Shown piece after piece: positions 15,677 to 24,627 of a stretch of 64,000 nt of DNA; positions within the stretch are counted from its first letter, which is position 1; every line of letters starts with the position of its first letter. The notes beneath the pieces are model-generated. The model saw only the letters and a list, made by a program, of their open reading frames with translations, made no database searches and was not told the origin of the DNA. The position numbers and the translations under genes were made by a program. This DNA is from Facklamia sp964471435. GTDB taxonomy: Bacteria > Bacillota > Bacilli > Lactobacillales > Aerococcaceae. The DNA lies in the NCBI GenBank assembly GCA_964471435.1, contig CAYYGA010000005.1:1-64000 (forward strand). Reading direction: 5' to 3'.

Positions 15677-17689
15677 TTAAGCATCAGCTAATGCTTTTTC
15701 TACTGCTTCCATAATTGCTTCCGAAGTGACTGTTGCGCCCGTAATGGTATCAACATCTGTTGAATTTTCTTCAACGATTGCTTCTGGAATATTTTCTAAT
15801 GCTGGATCGGCAATGCCTTGTGTTTCTTGGGATTCAAGAATATTTACTTCAGCAATGACTCCATCCTTCACTACTACTTCAACGGTAATGTCATTATTAT
15901 GAGCTGGTACCGTTGCTTCGTAAGTTCCATCTTCATAGGCAGCTGCTTCCGCTTCGCCGCTCTCTTCTTTTTCTGCTGCTTCTTCTAAAGCTTCTTCTAC
16001 TGCTGTAATAATTGCATTAGAAGTAGCTGTTGCACCTGAAACAGTATCAACTACAGTTGAGTTTTCCTCAACCATGGCAGCTGGGATTTGCTCTAGAGCA
16101 TCTCCTGCGATATCTTCTGTTTCATTTGATTCTACGATATTTACTTCTGCAAGTGCGCCACCTTCAATTACTACTTCGACAACAATATCATCGACGTAAC
16201 CTTCTGTGGTCACTTCATAAGTACCATCCGCATAGATAATTGGTTCTTCATCCGCTTCAGCTGTTTCTTCCTCAGCTTCGGCAGTTTCTTCACCAGCTTG
16301 AGCTAAAGCTTCTTCAGCTGCCGCCATAATTCCTTCTGAAGTACCCGTTGCACCTGAAACTACATCAACTTGTGTAGAATTAGCATCCACGATTGCTTGA
16401 GGTACTTCTTCTAAAGCAGGATCAGCAATTCCTTCTGTTTCTTCTGATTCAACTACATTTACTTCGGAAATAACCCCTTCAGCAACAACTACTTCTACAG
16501 TGATATCACTAATATAGCCTTCTGCTGTTCCTTCATAGGTACCGTCAGTATAGGCAGCATCTGCAGTTTCTTCAGTTTCAGCGTCTTCTTCAACTACTGC
16601 ACCTTCTACTGTTTCTGCTTCAGATAACGCATTGTTGACTGCTGTCATGATAGCTGTTGAGGAAGCTGTTGCTCCTGATACGTTATCTACTTTACTTGTA
16701 TTGTTTTCTACAATCGATACAGGTACTTGTTCAATGGCAGCATCAGAAATACCATCTGATTCTTGATGATCCAGAATATCTACTGATGTAATTTGGCCGT
16801 CTTCTACCACAACTTCTACTTCCACAGGCCCGTTATGACCTTCAGCCGTACCTTGATAAGTACCGGATTCCACATTCGCGACATTAACTGCTTCGAAATT
16901 CGGTTCTGCAGGCTCATAAGCGTCCGTAACAGTAGCATTAACTAAAGCATCTCCTACTGCTCCCATTACTCCAAGAGAAGCATAAGTAGCACCTGAAGCC
17001 ACATCTACAGCAACTTGATTGTATTCTACGATAGCATTTGGTACATCGATAAAGGCATTATCAGTAATACCCGGTGTTTCTTCCTGGCTTAAGATTTCGA
17101 CTGCAGTAATTGCACCGGATGCAACCGTTACTTCTACTTCAATCGGACCGTGAGCACCATCAGCTACACCATAATAAACGCCGTCTTCTACTTCTCTTTG
17201 GAAAGCACCAGTAATTGGATCTTCCCTGTAAGTCATCCCTGTTGATGCTGTCTCAGTTCCACCAGCAGCTTCTCCGCCGTCTGAACTTCCTAAGGCATTG
17301 TTAACTGCTCCCATAATTGCATTGGAAGAAAGTGTAGCACCTGAAGCCACATCTACTTGAGTAGAGTTACTTGCAACAATTGCATCAGGTACTTGCTCAA
17401 AAGCCGGATCAGAAATACCGGCTGACTCGCCGTGATCTATTGGAGTTACAGATGCAATTTCTCCATTAACGACTTCAACTTCTACTGTAACAGGCCCACC
17501 ATATCCTTGTGCAACACCTTGATAGGTACCATCTTGAATGGAGTCGACGCTTACTGCTTGAGTAGTTTCTGCATTTGGATCACTTGGTTGTGTCATAACA
17601 AACTCATCTGTTACTAAAGCAACAGTTACTAAACCAGTAACAAGCCCCGCTCCTAATAATTGAAGTGTAAAACTAGTCTTTTTACCCAT
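15677..17689 (-). CDS. Extracellular protein with six FMN-binding domains
   Basis: A 670-residue protein with an N-terminal membrane helix or uncleaved signal (about residues 8-27) and six tandem FMN_bind domains. The starts DGTY/DGVY/SGTY are near 53, 169, 275, 382, 488 and 587. Each ends with the flavinylation motif, SGAT in the first five and TGAT in the last; the Thr that would carry FMN is T119, T235, T341, T448, T554 and T653. Domains 4-6 are joined by Glu/Ala-rich linkers. In this family FMN is attached covalently to Thr by ApbE outside the membrane, and Listeria PplA (two domains) is the best-known relative in extracellular electron transfer. There is no lipobox and no LPxTG. No apbE lies in the window. 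The reductase gene is 18 bases upstream in the same operon and is the likely electron source. Confidence 0.92.
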   Translation of the reverse strand: MGKKTSFTLQLLGAGLVTGLVTVALVTDEFVMTQPSDPNAETTQAVSVDSIQDGTYQGVAQGYGGPVTVEVEVVNGEIASVTPIDHGESAGISDPAFEQVPDAIVASNSTQVDVASGATLSSNAIMGAVNNALGSSDGGEAAGGTETASTGMTYREDPITGAFQREVEDGVYYGVADGAHGPIEVEVTVASGAITAVEILSQEETPGITDNAFIDVPNAIVEYNQVAVDVASGATYASLGVMGAVGDALVNATVTDAYEPAEPNFEAVNVANVESGTYQGTAEGHNGPVEVEVVVEDGQITSVDILDHQESDGISDAAIEQVPVSIVENNTSKVDNVSGATASSTAIMTAVNNALSEAETVEGAVVEEDAETEETADAAYTDGTYEGTAEGYISDITVEVVVAEGVISEVNVVESEETEGIADPALEEVPQAIVDANSTQVDVVSGATGTSEGIMAAAEEALAQAGEETAEAEEETAEADEEPIIYADGTYEVTTEGYVDDIVVEVVIEGGALAEVNIVESNETEDIAGDALEQIPAAMVEENSTVVDTVSGATATSNAIITAVEEALEEAAEKEESGEAEAAAYEDGTYEATVPAHNNDITVEVVVKDGVIAEVNILESQETQGIADPALENIPEAIVEENSTDVDTITGATVTSEAIMEAVEKALADA

Positions 17690-17707
17690 AAAACTCTCCT
17701 TTTAAAA

Positions 17708-19048
17708 TTAGAATCCGAAATCATCTAATGAGATTTGTTCAAATCTAACATTTCCTTTGTCTAATAAGCGACGTGAAGCCTCTAACATTGCAGGAGGACC
17801 ACACACAAAGAAATGTCCGGTATCATATTTATCAGCGCCTACTTCAGCTAAGTAGTCATTAGTAATGAATCCATGAGCATAGCCATCCACTTCTTCATTA
17901 GAAAAGATAATGTGGTAGTGGAAATTAGGGTTGGCTGCTTTCATTTCTTCTAACTCTTCCAACATAAACATATCTTCTTCATAAGCTAAGCCCCATACTA
18001 AATGAATTTCTCTTTGAGAACCTTTATTATGTTCGTGGCGTGCTACAGCTAAGTTAGGCGTTAAACCAATCCCGCCACCTAATAAGATAAATGGCTTTTC
18101 AGACTCAGGTGAATTTTGTAATTCTTCTGAGAAGAAGTTTCCATAAGGTCCTTCTAATTGAGCAACGTCTCCTGGTTTAATGTTTTTAAGAGCCGTTGTC
18201 CAGTCCCCTGCTTCTTTAATCATAAATTCGATTGTATTGTCGAAGCGACGGGTTACTGCAGAAGAAGTTGAGAACGGATGACCTTCCTTCGTAATATCTG
18301 CCCCTTCTTTAAAACGAATAAAGAAGTAATCTCCAGCTGTATAGCTTTGGATCATACCTTCTTCAGGTTCAAATTCTACTACCCATAATGAAGGTGTTCC
18401 TTTGTAAATACTTTTGACTTTATAGCGAGGTGATTTAACAATTTTATATTTCCAGTAAGCATAAAATCCTAATACGAAAATAGTATAAATATTTAACAGA
18501 ATCATAAAGATTAAATTTTCACGTAAAAACGGTAACCAGAACATATGTAAGTAAATTGCAATTACCGATATAATTGACAAACGGTGCAACCATAACATAA
18601 GTTCTCTTTGTAAACTTTCTTTAAATTGATGCAGTTTTGGATACTTATCTACAAAAAGTCCTGAAATTGAAAAGATACCAGTAAACATAACGATTGCTAA
18701 TGCAATAGTTCCTACCCAACCTGCTTGAGAAACAAGTGATTTCTCTAAAAAGTTCCAACCTGTCCATTGAATAATGATGTGAAGAATAATCATGACTGTT
18801 AAAGCCACGGACATAAGTGCATGAATTTCATACATTTCAGGCATGCCCATTTTCTTCTCAATTAAACGAGGACGCGATGCCATAAACGTAACAACTAACA
18901 TCATACTGTAAGCTAATAATCCAGCCCCCATTGACATTAAACTACTTACTGTGATTGTATTCATCTCAATCAACATCGACCATAACAATGTAACAAATAT
19001 AATTAACGCGGCTCCTGGAAAAAGCCAATCTTGTACTCTCTTACTCAT
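17708..19048 (-). CDS. Ferric-reductase-like membrane NAD(P)H oxidoreductase
   Basis: A 446-residue protein with about six membrane helices (residues 10-210) of the ferric-reductase-like transmembrane type, followed by a cytoplasmic ferredoxin-reductase module. The FAD part is about 215-320 (HPFSTSS motif near 279-285), and the NAD(P) part is about 325-446 (LLGGGIGLTPN near 328-338 and FVCGPPAM near 413-420). Histidines spaced in the helices (for example HIIIQ near 88 and HRLSI, HMFWLP near 155-170) could hold heme or serve quinones. It probably moves electrons from cytoplasmic NAD(P)H across the membrane to the six-FMN protein encoded just downstream. The final acceptor (metal, quinone, fumarate-type reductase or oxygen) is unknown. 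Confidence 0.88.
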   Translation of the reverse strand: MSKRVQDWLFPGAALIIFVTLLWSMLIEMNTITVSSLMSMGAGLLAYSMMLVVTFMASRPRLIEKKMGMPEMYEIHALMSVALTVMIILHIIIQWTGWNFLEKSLVSQAGWVGTIALAIVMFTGIFSISGLFVDKYPKLHQFKESLQRELMLWLHRLSIISVIAIYLHMFWLPFLRENLIFMILLNIYTIFVLGFYAYWKYKIVKSPRYKVKSIYKGTPSLWVVEFEPEEGMIQSYTAGDYFFIRFKEGADITKEGHPFSTSSAVTRRFDNTIEFMIKEAGDWTTALKNIKPGDVAQLEGPYGNFFSEELQNSPESEKPFILLGGGIGLTPNLAVARHEHNKGSQREIHLVWGLAYEEDMFMLEELEEMKAANPNFHYHIIFSNEEVDGYAHGFITNDYLAEVGADKYDTGHFFVCGPPAMLEASRRLLDKGNVRFEQISLDDFGF

Positions 19049-19242
19049 ATATCCCCTATCCTTTTCTATTTTATGTAATAAATTTTACATACTTATTACT
19101 TGTGACTAAAGCAACAACCAAAAATACTTTGTTCAATTGTACCACAAAGTCAATTCTATTATAAAGAGAAAACAGCATTTTCCTCACTTTCGAAGCTTTT
19201 TTTATAAATGGCGGCTATAAATTACTATTTCCCCGCATTATT

Positions 19243-19274
19243 AAAGCCTTCCAAGGATTTGGAAGGCTTTATTT
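19243..19274 (-). terminator. Probable terminator of ileS
   Basis: Minus strand: AAAGCCTTCC (19261-19270) pairs with GGAAGGCTTT (19243-19252). The following T run is short and interrupted. Confidence 0.6.
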
Positions 19275-19280
19275 TAAAGG

Positions 19281-22073
19281 TTAGACTTCTTTTTGCTCTA
19301 AATAAACAGGAAAATTTTCTTTTACAATATCATAACATCTTTGACATAGTTCCGCCGCTTCTGGAATACTTCCCACCTCAGGTCTGACTGCACGGCAGCG
19401 GTCACAAATGTTACCCTCGGCATGTTTTACTTCTACAGCATAATCATCGTATTGATGGGCGGATGAAGATGCTTCACTATCAGTGACTAGATTTATTTGA
19501 GAAACAATAAATAAAGAAGCAGGATTGTCACTTAATTTATTAAGGGCTTCTGCTGTTTCACTGGAAACATATAAATCAATGGCGGCGTTAAATGACTTTT
19601 TGATCGGATCTTTTTCATCATTTTTAGCATCTTCTAAAGCTTTATTAATTCCAGTCTGAAGATGGAAGAAAATGTCCCATTCCTCAACCAGTTTTTCAGA
19701 GGCTTCCTCATTTTGAGCTTGAGGTAGATCTTCTAGTTGTACATATCCTTCTGTATGCGGCAGTACTGCCCATGCTTCTTCCATCGTATGAAGCATGATA
19801 GGTGTTAATAAAATGATTAAATCATGCAGCATACGATAAATAACTGTCTGCATTGCACGCGTTTCTACTGAATCGGCTGCTTCAATATAAATAACATCTT
19901 TAGCAATATCTAAATAGAAAGCTGATAAATCATTGGAAATAAAATTAAGTACCTTTTTATAAAGAGTTGAAAAATCATAAGTGTCATATGCCTGGTGGAT
20001 GTCTTTTACTAATAAATTGAATTTTGCATTGATTAACTGGTCCACTGGACGAAGGTTTTCTTCTGCCACCTGGTCTGTTTCTGGATTGTAGTCATGAACC
20101 AATCCTAACATGAAGCGGATCGTATTTCTGATTTTACGGTAGGCTTCTGAAACTTGCTGCAGGATTTCTTTAGAGACGCGCACATCGTTTTCATAGTCGA
20201 CACTTGCGACCCATAGACGAATAATATCAGCACCTAATTCACTCATTACTTCTTCGGGATCAATGACATTTCCTAAGGACTTACTCATCTTCTGTCCTTT
20301 TCCATCCATTACAAACCCTTGAGATAGTACAGATTTATAAGGCGGGAAACCATTCACGGCTACTGAAGTTGTGAATGACGAGTTGAACCAGCCGCGGTAT
20401 TGGTCAGATCCTTCTAAATACATGTCAGCAGGGAAAACTTGATCGTCTCTGACTTGTAATACTCCTGCATAAGAAGTTCCTGAATCAAACCAAACATCCA
20501 TAATATCCATTTCTTTGGTGAACTCACCATTAGGGCTGTCCGGATGGGTGAAGTTTTCTGGAAGTAACTCTTTCGCTTCCCATTCAAACCAAATATTCGA
20601 ACCGTGCTCTTCGATTAAATCAGCTACATGGTTGACTGTTTCTAAAGTTAAAATCGGCTCTTCATTTTCAGCATAAAAAATTGGTAAAGGAACTCCCCAT
20701 ACACGCTGACGCGAGATGACCCAGTCACCGCGGTCTCTAATCATGTTATACATACGGCGCTGACCTGAAGGATGCAGCCAATTTACTTTTTCTTCAACAT
20801 TTTCCAATAACTCTTCGCGGAATTTTTCAATCGACGCGAACCATTGCGGCGTTGCACGGTAAATAACCGGTTTTTTAGTCCGCCAGTCATGAGGGTATGA
20901 GTGAACCAGTTTAGATTGGTGTAAAAGTGTTCCATTTTCTTCAATCAGTTCTAAAACTCTTTTTTCACCTTTCAAGTAAAACATGTCTTCTAAACCAGGA
21001 GCTTCATCCGTGAAGTGTCCACGGTTATCCACAGGTGATAAAATGTCCAAGCCGTATTCAAGGGCGATTAAATAGTCATCTTCCCCGTGCCCAGGAGCTG
21101 TATGCACTAAACCTGTTCCACTGTCCAAAGTAACGTGATCTCCAACCATTAATAAAGATTCACGGTCATAGAAAGGATGGTGGGCAGTTAGGCGATCAAA
21201 TTGATTCCCCGAATATTCAGCTTCTACTTCATAATCTTCCCAGCCAATCGTTTGAGCTACCTGCTCCAGTAAATCCTTAGCTAAGATAAAGCGTCGACCG
21301 TCTACAGCGACTTGAACATACTCTGCTTCTCCTAAGACAGAAATCCCCAAGTTAGCCGGCAGCGTCCAAGGTGTCGTCGTCCAAATAATAAATTCTACAT
21401 CATTAGGAACTACATCTTTGCTGTCTTTAACTTTAAATGCCACAAAAATTGAAGGTGAGGTAATATCCTGATACTCTACTTCTGCTTCTGCAAGAGATGA
21501 TTCTGATGACCAGGACCAGTAAACCGGCTTAGCACCTTTATAAATATAACCTTTATCAGCCATTTGGCCAAAGATTCTAATCTGCTGGGCTTCATATTCC
21601 GGACTCAAAGTTAAGTAAGGATTTTCCCACTCTCCTGTTACTCCCAATCTCTTGAAAGTTTCCTTTTGACCTTCCACTTGCTTTAATGCGTAGGCTTCAC
21701 ACATTTTACGAAATTCAGCTACCGAATATTCCTTACGGTTAACGCCTTCGTTTTTTTGTAAAGCGGACTCAATCGGCAGGCCATGTGTATCCCATCCAGG
21801 TACATAAGGTGAACGGTAACCTGCCATAGATTTATATCTAACAATAATGTCTTTACTGATTTTATTTAAGGCGTGTCCAATATGAATTTTACCATTTGCA
21901 TAGGGCGGTCCGTCGTGCAGAATCCACGGTTCACGGTCTGCATTCTTTTCTTGTGTTTTTTCATAAAGCTTGGCTTCTGCCCATTCTTTTTGTAAGCTTA
22001 CTTCTTTTGTAGGAAGATTAGCCCGCATGTCAAATTTAGTTTTACCTAAATTTAAAGTATCTTTTAACTTCAT
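19281..22073 (-). CDS. ileS: Isoleucyl-tRNA synthetase
   Basis: Charges tRNA-Ile and edits mischarged valine. The 930-residue class Ia enzyme has the HIGH motif at residues 64-67 in NGKIHIGHAL, an editing (CP1) domain between about 190 and 400, KMSKS near residue 600 in GQKMSKSLGN, and a C-terminal zinc ribbon with CDRC and CQRC near the end. This is the bacterial, mupirocin-sensitive-type domain arrangement as far as can be judged. The gene follows divIVA, as in many Firmicutes, but has its own T-box leader and so is regulated separately by uncharged tRNA-Ile. Confidence 0.98.
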   Translation of the reverse strand: MKLKDTLNLGKTKFDMRANLPTKEVSLQKEWAEAKLYEKTQEKNADREPWILHDGPPYANGKIHIGHALNKISKDIIVRYKSMAGYRSPYVPGWDTHGLPIESALQKNEGVNRKEYSVAEFRKMCEAYALKQVEGQKETFKRLGVTGEWENPYLTLSPEYEAQQIRIFGQMADKGYIYKGAKPVYWSWSSESSLAEAEVEYQDITSPSIFVAFKVKDSKDVVPNDVEFIIWTTTPWTLPANLGISVLGEAEYVQVAVDGRRFILAKDLLEQVAQTIGWEDYEVEAEYSGNQFDRLTAHHPFYDRESLLMVGDHVTLDSGTGLVHTAPGHGEDDYLIALEYGLDILSPVDNRGHFTDEAPGLEDMFYLKGEKRVLELIEENGTLLHQSKLVHSYPHDWRTKKPVIYRATPQWFASIEKFREELLENVEEKVNWLHPSGQRRMYNMIRDRGDWVISRQRVWGVPLPIFYAENEEPILTLETVNHVADLIEEHGSNIWFEWEAKELLPENFTHPDSPNGEFTKEMDIMDVWFDSGTSYAGVLQVRDDQVFPADMYLEGSDQYRGWFNSSFTTSVAVNGFPPYKSVLSQGFVMDGKGQKMSKSLGNVIDPEEVMSELGADIIRLWVASVDYENDVRVSKEILQQVSEAYRKIRNTIRFMLGLVHDYNPETDQVAEENLRPVDQLINAKFNLLVKDIHQAYDTYDFSTLYKKVLNFISNDLSAFYLDIAKDVIYIEAADSVETRAMQTVIYRMLHDLIILLTPIMLHTMEEAWAVLPHTEGYVQLEDLPQAQNEEASEKLVEEWDIFFHLQTGINKALEDAKNDEKDPIKKSFNAAIDLYVSSETAEALNKLSDNPASLFIVSQINLVTDSEASSSAHQYDDYAVEVKHAEGNICDRCRAVRPEVGSIPEAAELCQRCYDIVKENFPVYLEQKEV

Positions 22074-22224
22074 TCAAATCCCCTTTTCTTCTTGTCCAGA
22101 TTTATTAACTACTTTTATTTTACAGCTGTTAGTATAATTAGTTTGTTTGAAAAATAAAAAAGATCAAAAATGTTTGCCCATTTAAAAGATCATACCTTCT
22201 CATCATAGAAATAACTTTTTCAAC

Positions 22225-22425
22225 AAAAAAATCCCTTCATATGAAGGGACGTAGTGAACGCGGTACCACCCAAATTAACGACTTCATTCAGTCATTCTCT
22301 CTTCATGTTAACGCTCTTTAAGCGGGACCGGCTATTATTAATAGTAAATTCACCAGTCGTCTTTTAAACGGATAATCAAAACAAGAGGGATTACTGAGCT
22401 CTCACCTTACTCAATTCGCTGTAAA
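22225..22425 (-). promoter_or_regulatory. T-box riboswitch of ileS
   Basis: Minus strand: T-box bulge GGGTGGTACCGCG (22259-22271), then terminator hairpin TCCCTTCAT/ATGAAGGGA (22232-22249) with seven T (22225-22231). Stem I is 5' of this, up to about 22425. The isoleucine specificity follows from the gene it precedes; I could not place the specifier codon with confidence, though ATT triplets lie in the expected part of Stem I (22340-22350). Confidence 0.93.
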
Positions 22426-22475
22426 ATTTCATTGTTTGATCCTGTGTTTAATTAATATCTATCTTCTATTCGATT

Positions 22476-23435
22476 TTATTTTTCTTCTTCGATTTCAGTT
22501 AGATCGACTTGAATGGTCTCTCCAAAAGCTGCACCCTGTGTTAAAGCATCTGATTCCGTTGATAATTCTACTGAATCTTTTGAATCCTTTTCTAGGTTAT
22601 CATAAGTGTTATCACTTTGTCTATTCAATGCTGCCAATTCTTCCCGGCTTAAAGGAATCGGTTCTTTACCTGTCTTCAGCTCGGATTCACGTTGTAATTT
22701 TCCTTGCTGGTGGTGAAAGTCTTTAACATTAAAAACTTGAGTAGAACCTAAATCTTCTTCCTCTTCATCAATTTCTTCTATAGGTGCTTGATAGACATTT
22801 TCTTCAACAATCGTCACCTCATGACCTAAATAGTTATTAGGATCATCTGGAATAGCATCCAACCCTTGCTGCATTTCAGTCTCTGCTTGTTCCACTAAAG
22901 CATCCACTCGCTGCGAGGCTTGAGAATCTTTCAAGCGGGCCGTTTCCTGTGCCTGAGCCGGTGTTAATGCTGAACCTTCAAATAAATCATCAAAGCGGTT
23001 ATCATCTACCATCTCAAGTTGTGCATGAATCACTTCTTTTAATTTACGACGATAGTCCGCTGTCGATTGACGCAGAGTCTCTGTTTCTTCATAGATGTTT
23101 TTCGATTGGTCGGTAGCGTCTTTTATAATACGGTCAGCTTCTCTTTCTGCTTCAAAAAGAATTAACTCTGCTTCTTTACGTGCATTCTGCTTTAAGCGAT
23201 CTGCCGCTTCCTGAGCTATAATAATAGATGAATTTAATGATTCCTGCAATTGACCGAAATATTCCAGCTTGTCATTTGCATCATTCAATTGATTGTTTAG
23301 ACTTTGATTATCTTGTAAAGATTTTTCTAACTCTACACGGACAATATCTAAAAAATCATTCACCTGTTCTGGATCATAACCGCGAAATTTATTGTTAAAC
23401 TCTTTCATTAATATGTCATTAGGAGTAATTGCCAT
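22476..23435 (-). CDS. divIVA: Cell division protein DivIVA
   Basis: Coiled-coil scaffold that recognises negatively curved membrane at septa and poles and recruits division or growth proteins. The N-terminal lipid-binding domain is clear (MAITPNDILMKEFNNKFRGY, residues 1-20, with F14 and the basic R18 exposed loop), followed by coiled coils to about residue 160. The protein is 319 residues, about twice the Bacillus length. The C-terminal 120 residues are acidic and polar (EEIDEEEEDLG), probably disordered. Located directly after ylmH, as usual; the gap to ylmH is 25 bases. Confidence 0.96.
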   Translation of the reverse strand: MAITPNDILMKEFNNKFRGYDPEQVNDFLDIVRVELEKSLQDNQSLNNQLNDANDKLEYFGQLQESLNSSIIIAQEAADRLKQNARKEAELILFEAEREADRIIKDATDQSKNIYEETETLRQSTADYRRKLKEVIHAQLEMVDDNRFDDLFEGSALTPAQAQETARLKDSQASQRVDALVEQAETEMQQGLDAIPDDPNNYLGHEVTIVEENVYQAPIEEIDEEEEDLGSTQVFNVKDFHHQQGKLQRESELKTGKEPIPLSREELAALNRQSDNTYDNLEKDSKDSVELSTESDALTQGAAFGETIQVDLTEIEEEK

Positions 23436-23460
23436 ATCAGCACATCCTTTCTCAATTCTC

Positions 23461-24243
23461 TTAAACTTTTAATACATTCACTGTCAGACGGTAATTATCT
23501 TTTTTTGTCAGACCATCTATCGATTGAATCCAAAAACGACCGGATTTTCTTAAAGATACAATGTCCTGCTCGCCAATTAACTGATCCGAACGTTCCATTT
23601 GCATAAAATTCACTTTAACCAGTCCAGCATTCACCGAATCTTTCGCTCTTTGTCTGGAAAAATTATACACCTTGGACAAGAGAGTGTCTAAACGTAGTGA
23701 ACTTGCTATCACTGTAATGGTCTCCCACTCTTCTACTGATTCCAGTATATCTGTTAAAGGAATTTCTTCTAAACGAACCCCTACATTTCCTATCTTATCC
23801 ACTTGAGAAATTAAATAGTCGGACATGGTAGCATCAATGACAATATGCCAGGAGTCACCATCCGTTATAATATCTCCTATACGATCTCTTTCAATCCCGC
23901 TGCCTATTAAAGTACCCAGCACTCTGCCGTGAGTAATTTTAGCAAACTTAGCAGGAAAGATAATATTTAATAAAGCGAGCTCAAAATCTTCTGCAGTTGG
24001 TTCATAGTACGCTGGAAAAATACAGGCTCTTTTACGCTCGGCCCCTTCATACCCACCTTCCAGGACCAGATGAACTTCATCACTAGCACTGACTAGCTGT
24101 TTGACAATTAATGCTTGTCGCGGTGTTAAAAAATTACTGGTAAAGGGTGCATAATATGAGCTGACTCTGCCGATCCAGTTATAAACCTGATCAATAAATT
24201 CTTCCTCTTCTTTACGATAGTGTTGATAAATATCTAGATTCAT
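23461..24243 (-). CDS. ylmH: S4-domain RNA-binding protein YlmH
   Basis: A 260-residue protein with an N-terminal RRM-like region (about 1-170) and a C-terminal S4 domain (about residues 180-245, with RLDTLLSKVYNFSRQRAKD and VNAGLVKVN). YlmH homologues bind ribosomes and have been linked to rescue of stalled nascent chains and to cell division. It is between ylmG and divIVA, its conserved position. Confidence 0.93.
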   Translation of the reverse strand: MNLDIYQHYRKEEEEFIDQVYNWIGRVSSYYAPFTSNFLTPRQALIVKQLVSASDEVHLVLEGGYEGAERKRACIFPAYYEPTAEDFELALLNIIFPAKFAKITHGRVLGTLIGSGIERDRIGDIITDGDSWHIVIDATMSDYLISQVDKIGNVGVRLEEIPLTDILESVEEWETITVIASSLRLDTLLSKVYNFSRQRAKDSVNAGLVKVNFMQMERSDQLIGEQDIVSLRKSGRFWIQSIDGLTKKDNYRLTVNVLKV

Positions 24244-24263
24244 AATCCTACCTTTAACTTTTC

Positions 24264-24530
24264 TTAGAATAACAAGGCAAACAAAATACTATTTACTCCA
24301 CTTTGAATGAGTGATAAAACAAAAATAGCGATAATAACATTAAAGGAGATTCCACCCAAAGGAGGAATGAAACGGTCAAATATATCTAAATAAGGACGTG
24401 CTAATTGATTAATAATTCTACCTAATGTGCTGTCGCGTGCACCTGGAAACCACGAAAGAAGCGCATAAACTACTAAAACGATTTGATAAAGTTGAAACAA
24501 TTGGTTAACGATATTTATGAGAGCAATCAA
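24264..24530 (-). CDS. ylmG: YggT-family membrane protein (YlmG)
   Basis: An 88-residue protein with two hydrophobic helices (about 5-25 and 62-85) separated by the conserved ALLSWFPGARDS and RPYLDIFDRFIPP segments that define the YggT family. Function is not settled; plant and bacterial members affect membrane-associated nucleoid or division processes. It lies between ftsZ and ylmH. The usual intervening ylmD, ylmE and sepF are absent. Confidence 0.93.
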   Translation of the reverse strand: MIALINIVNQLFQLYQIVLVVYALLSWFPGARDSTLGRIINQLARPYLDIFDRFIPPLGGISFNVIIAIFVLSLIQSGVNSILFALLF

Positions 24531-24575
24531 TATTGGACCTCCATCTGTACTCTGTAAGAGAAAAATAAATAATGC

Positions 24576-24607
24576 AGGAAAAGAGGAAACGCTGACCGCT
24601 TCCTCTT
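24576..24607 (-). terminator. Probable terminator or attenuator after ftsZ
   Basis: Minus strand: AGAGGAAGCG (24597-24606) pairs with CGTTTCCTCT (24582-24591), followed by a pyrimidine-rich TTTTCC tail. The imperfect tail may allow read-through to ylmG. Confidence 0.55.
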
Positions 24608-24627
24608 TATACTCCTGGCTTTAGTGA

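Noticed and set aside
16030..16239. Plus-strand Leu/Gln/His-rich frame inside the FMN_bind gene
   Set aside because: Shadow of the repetitive minus-strand gene; no ribosome binding site.
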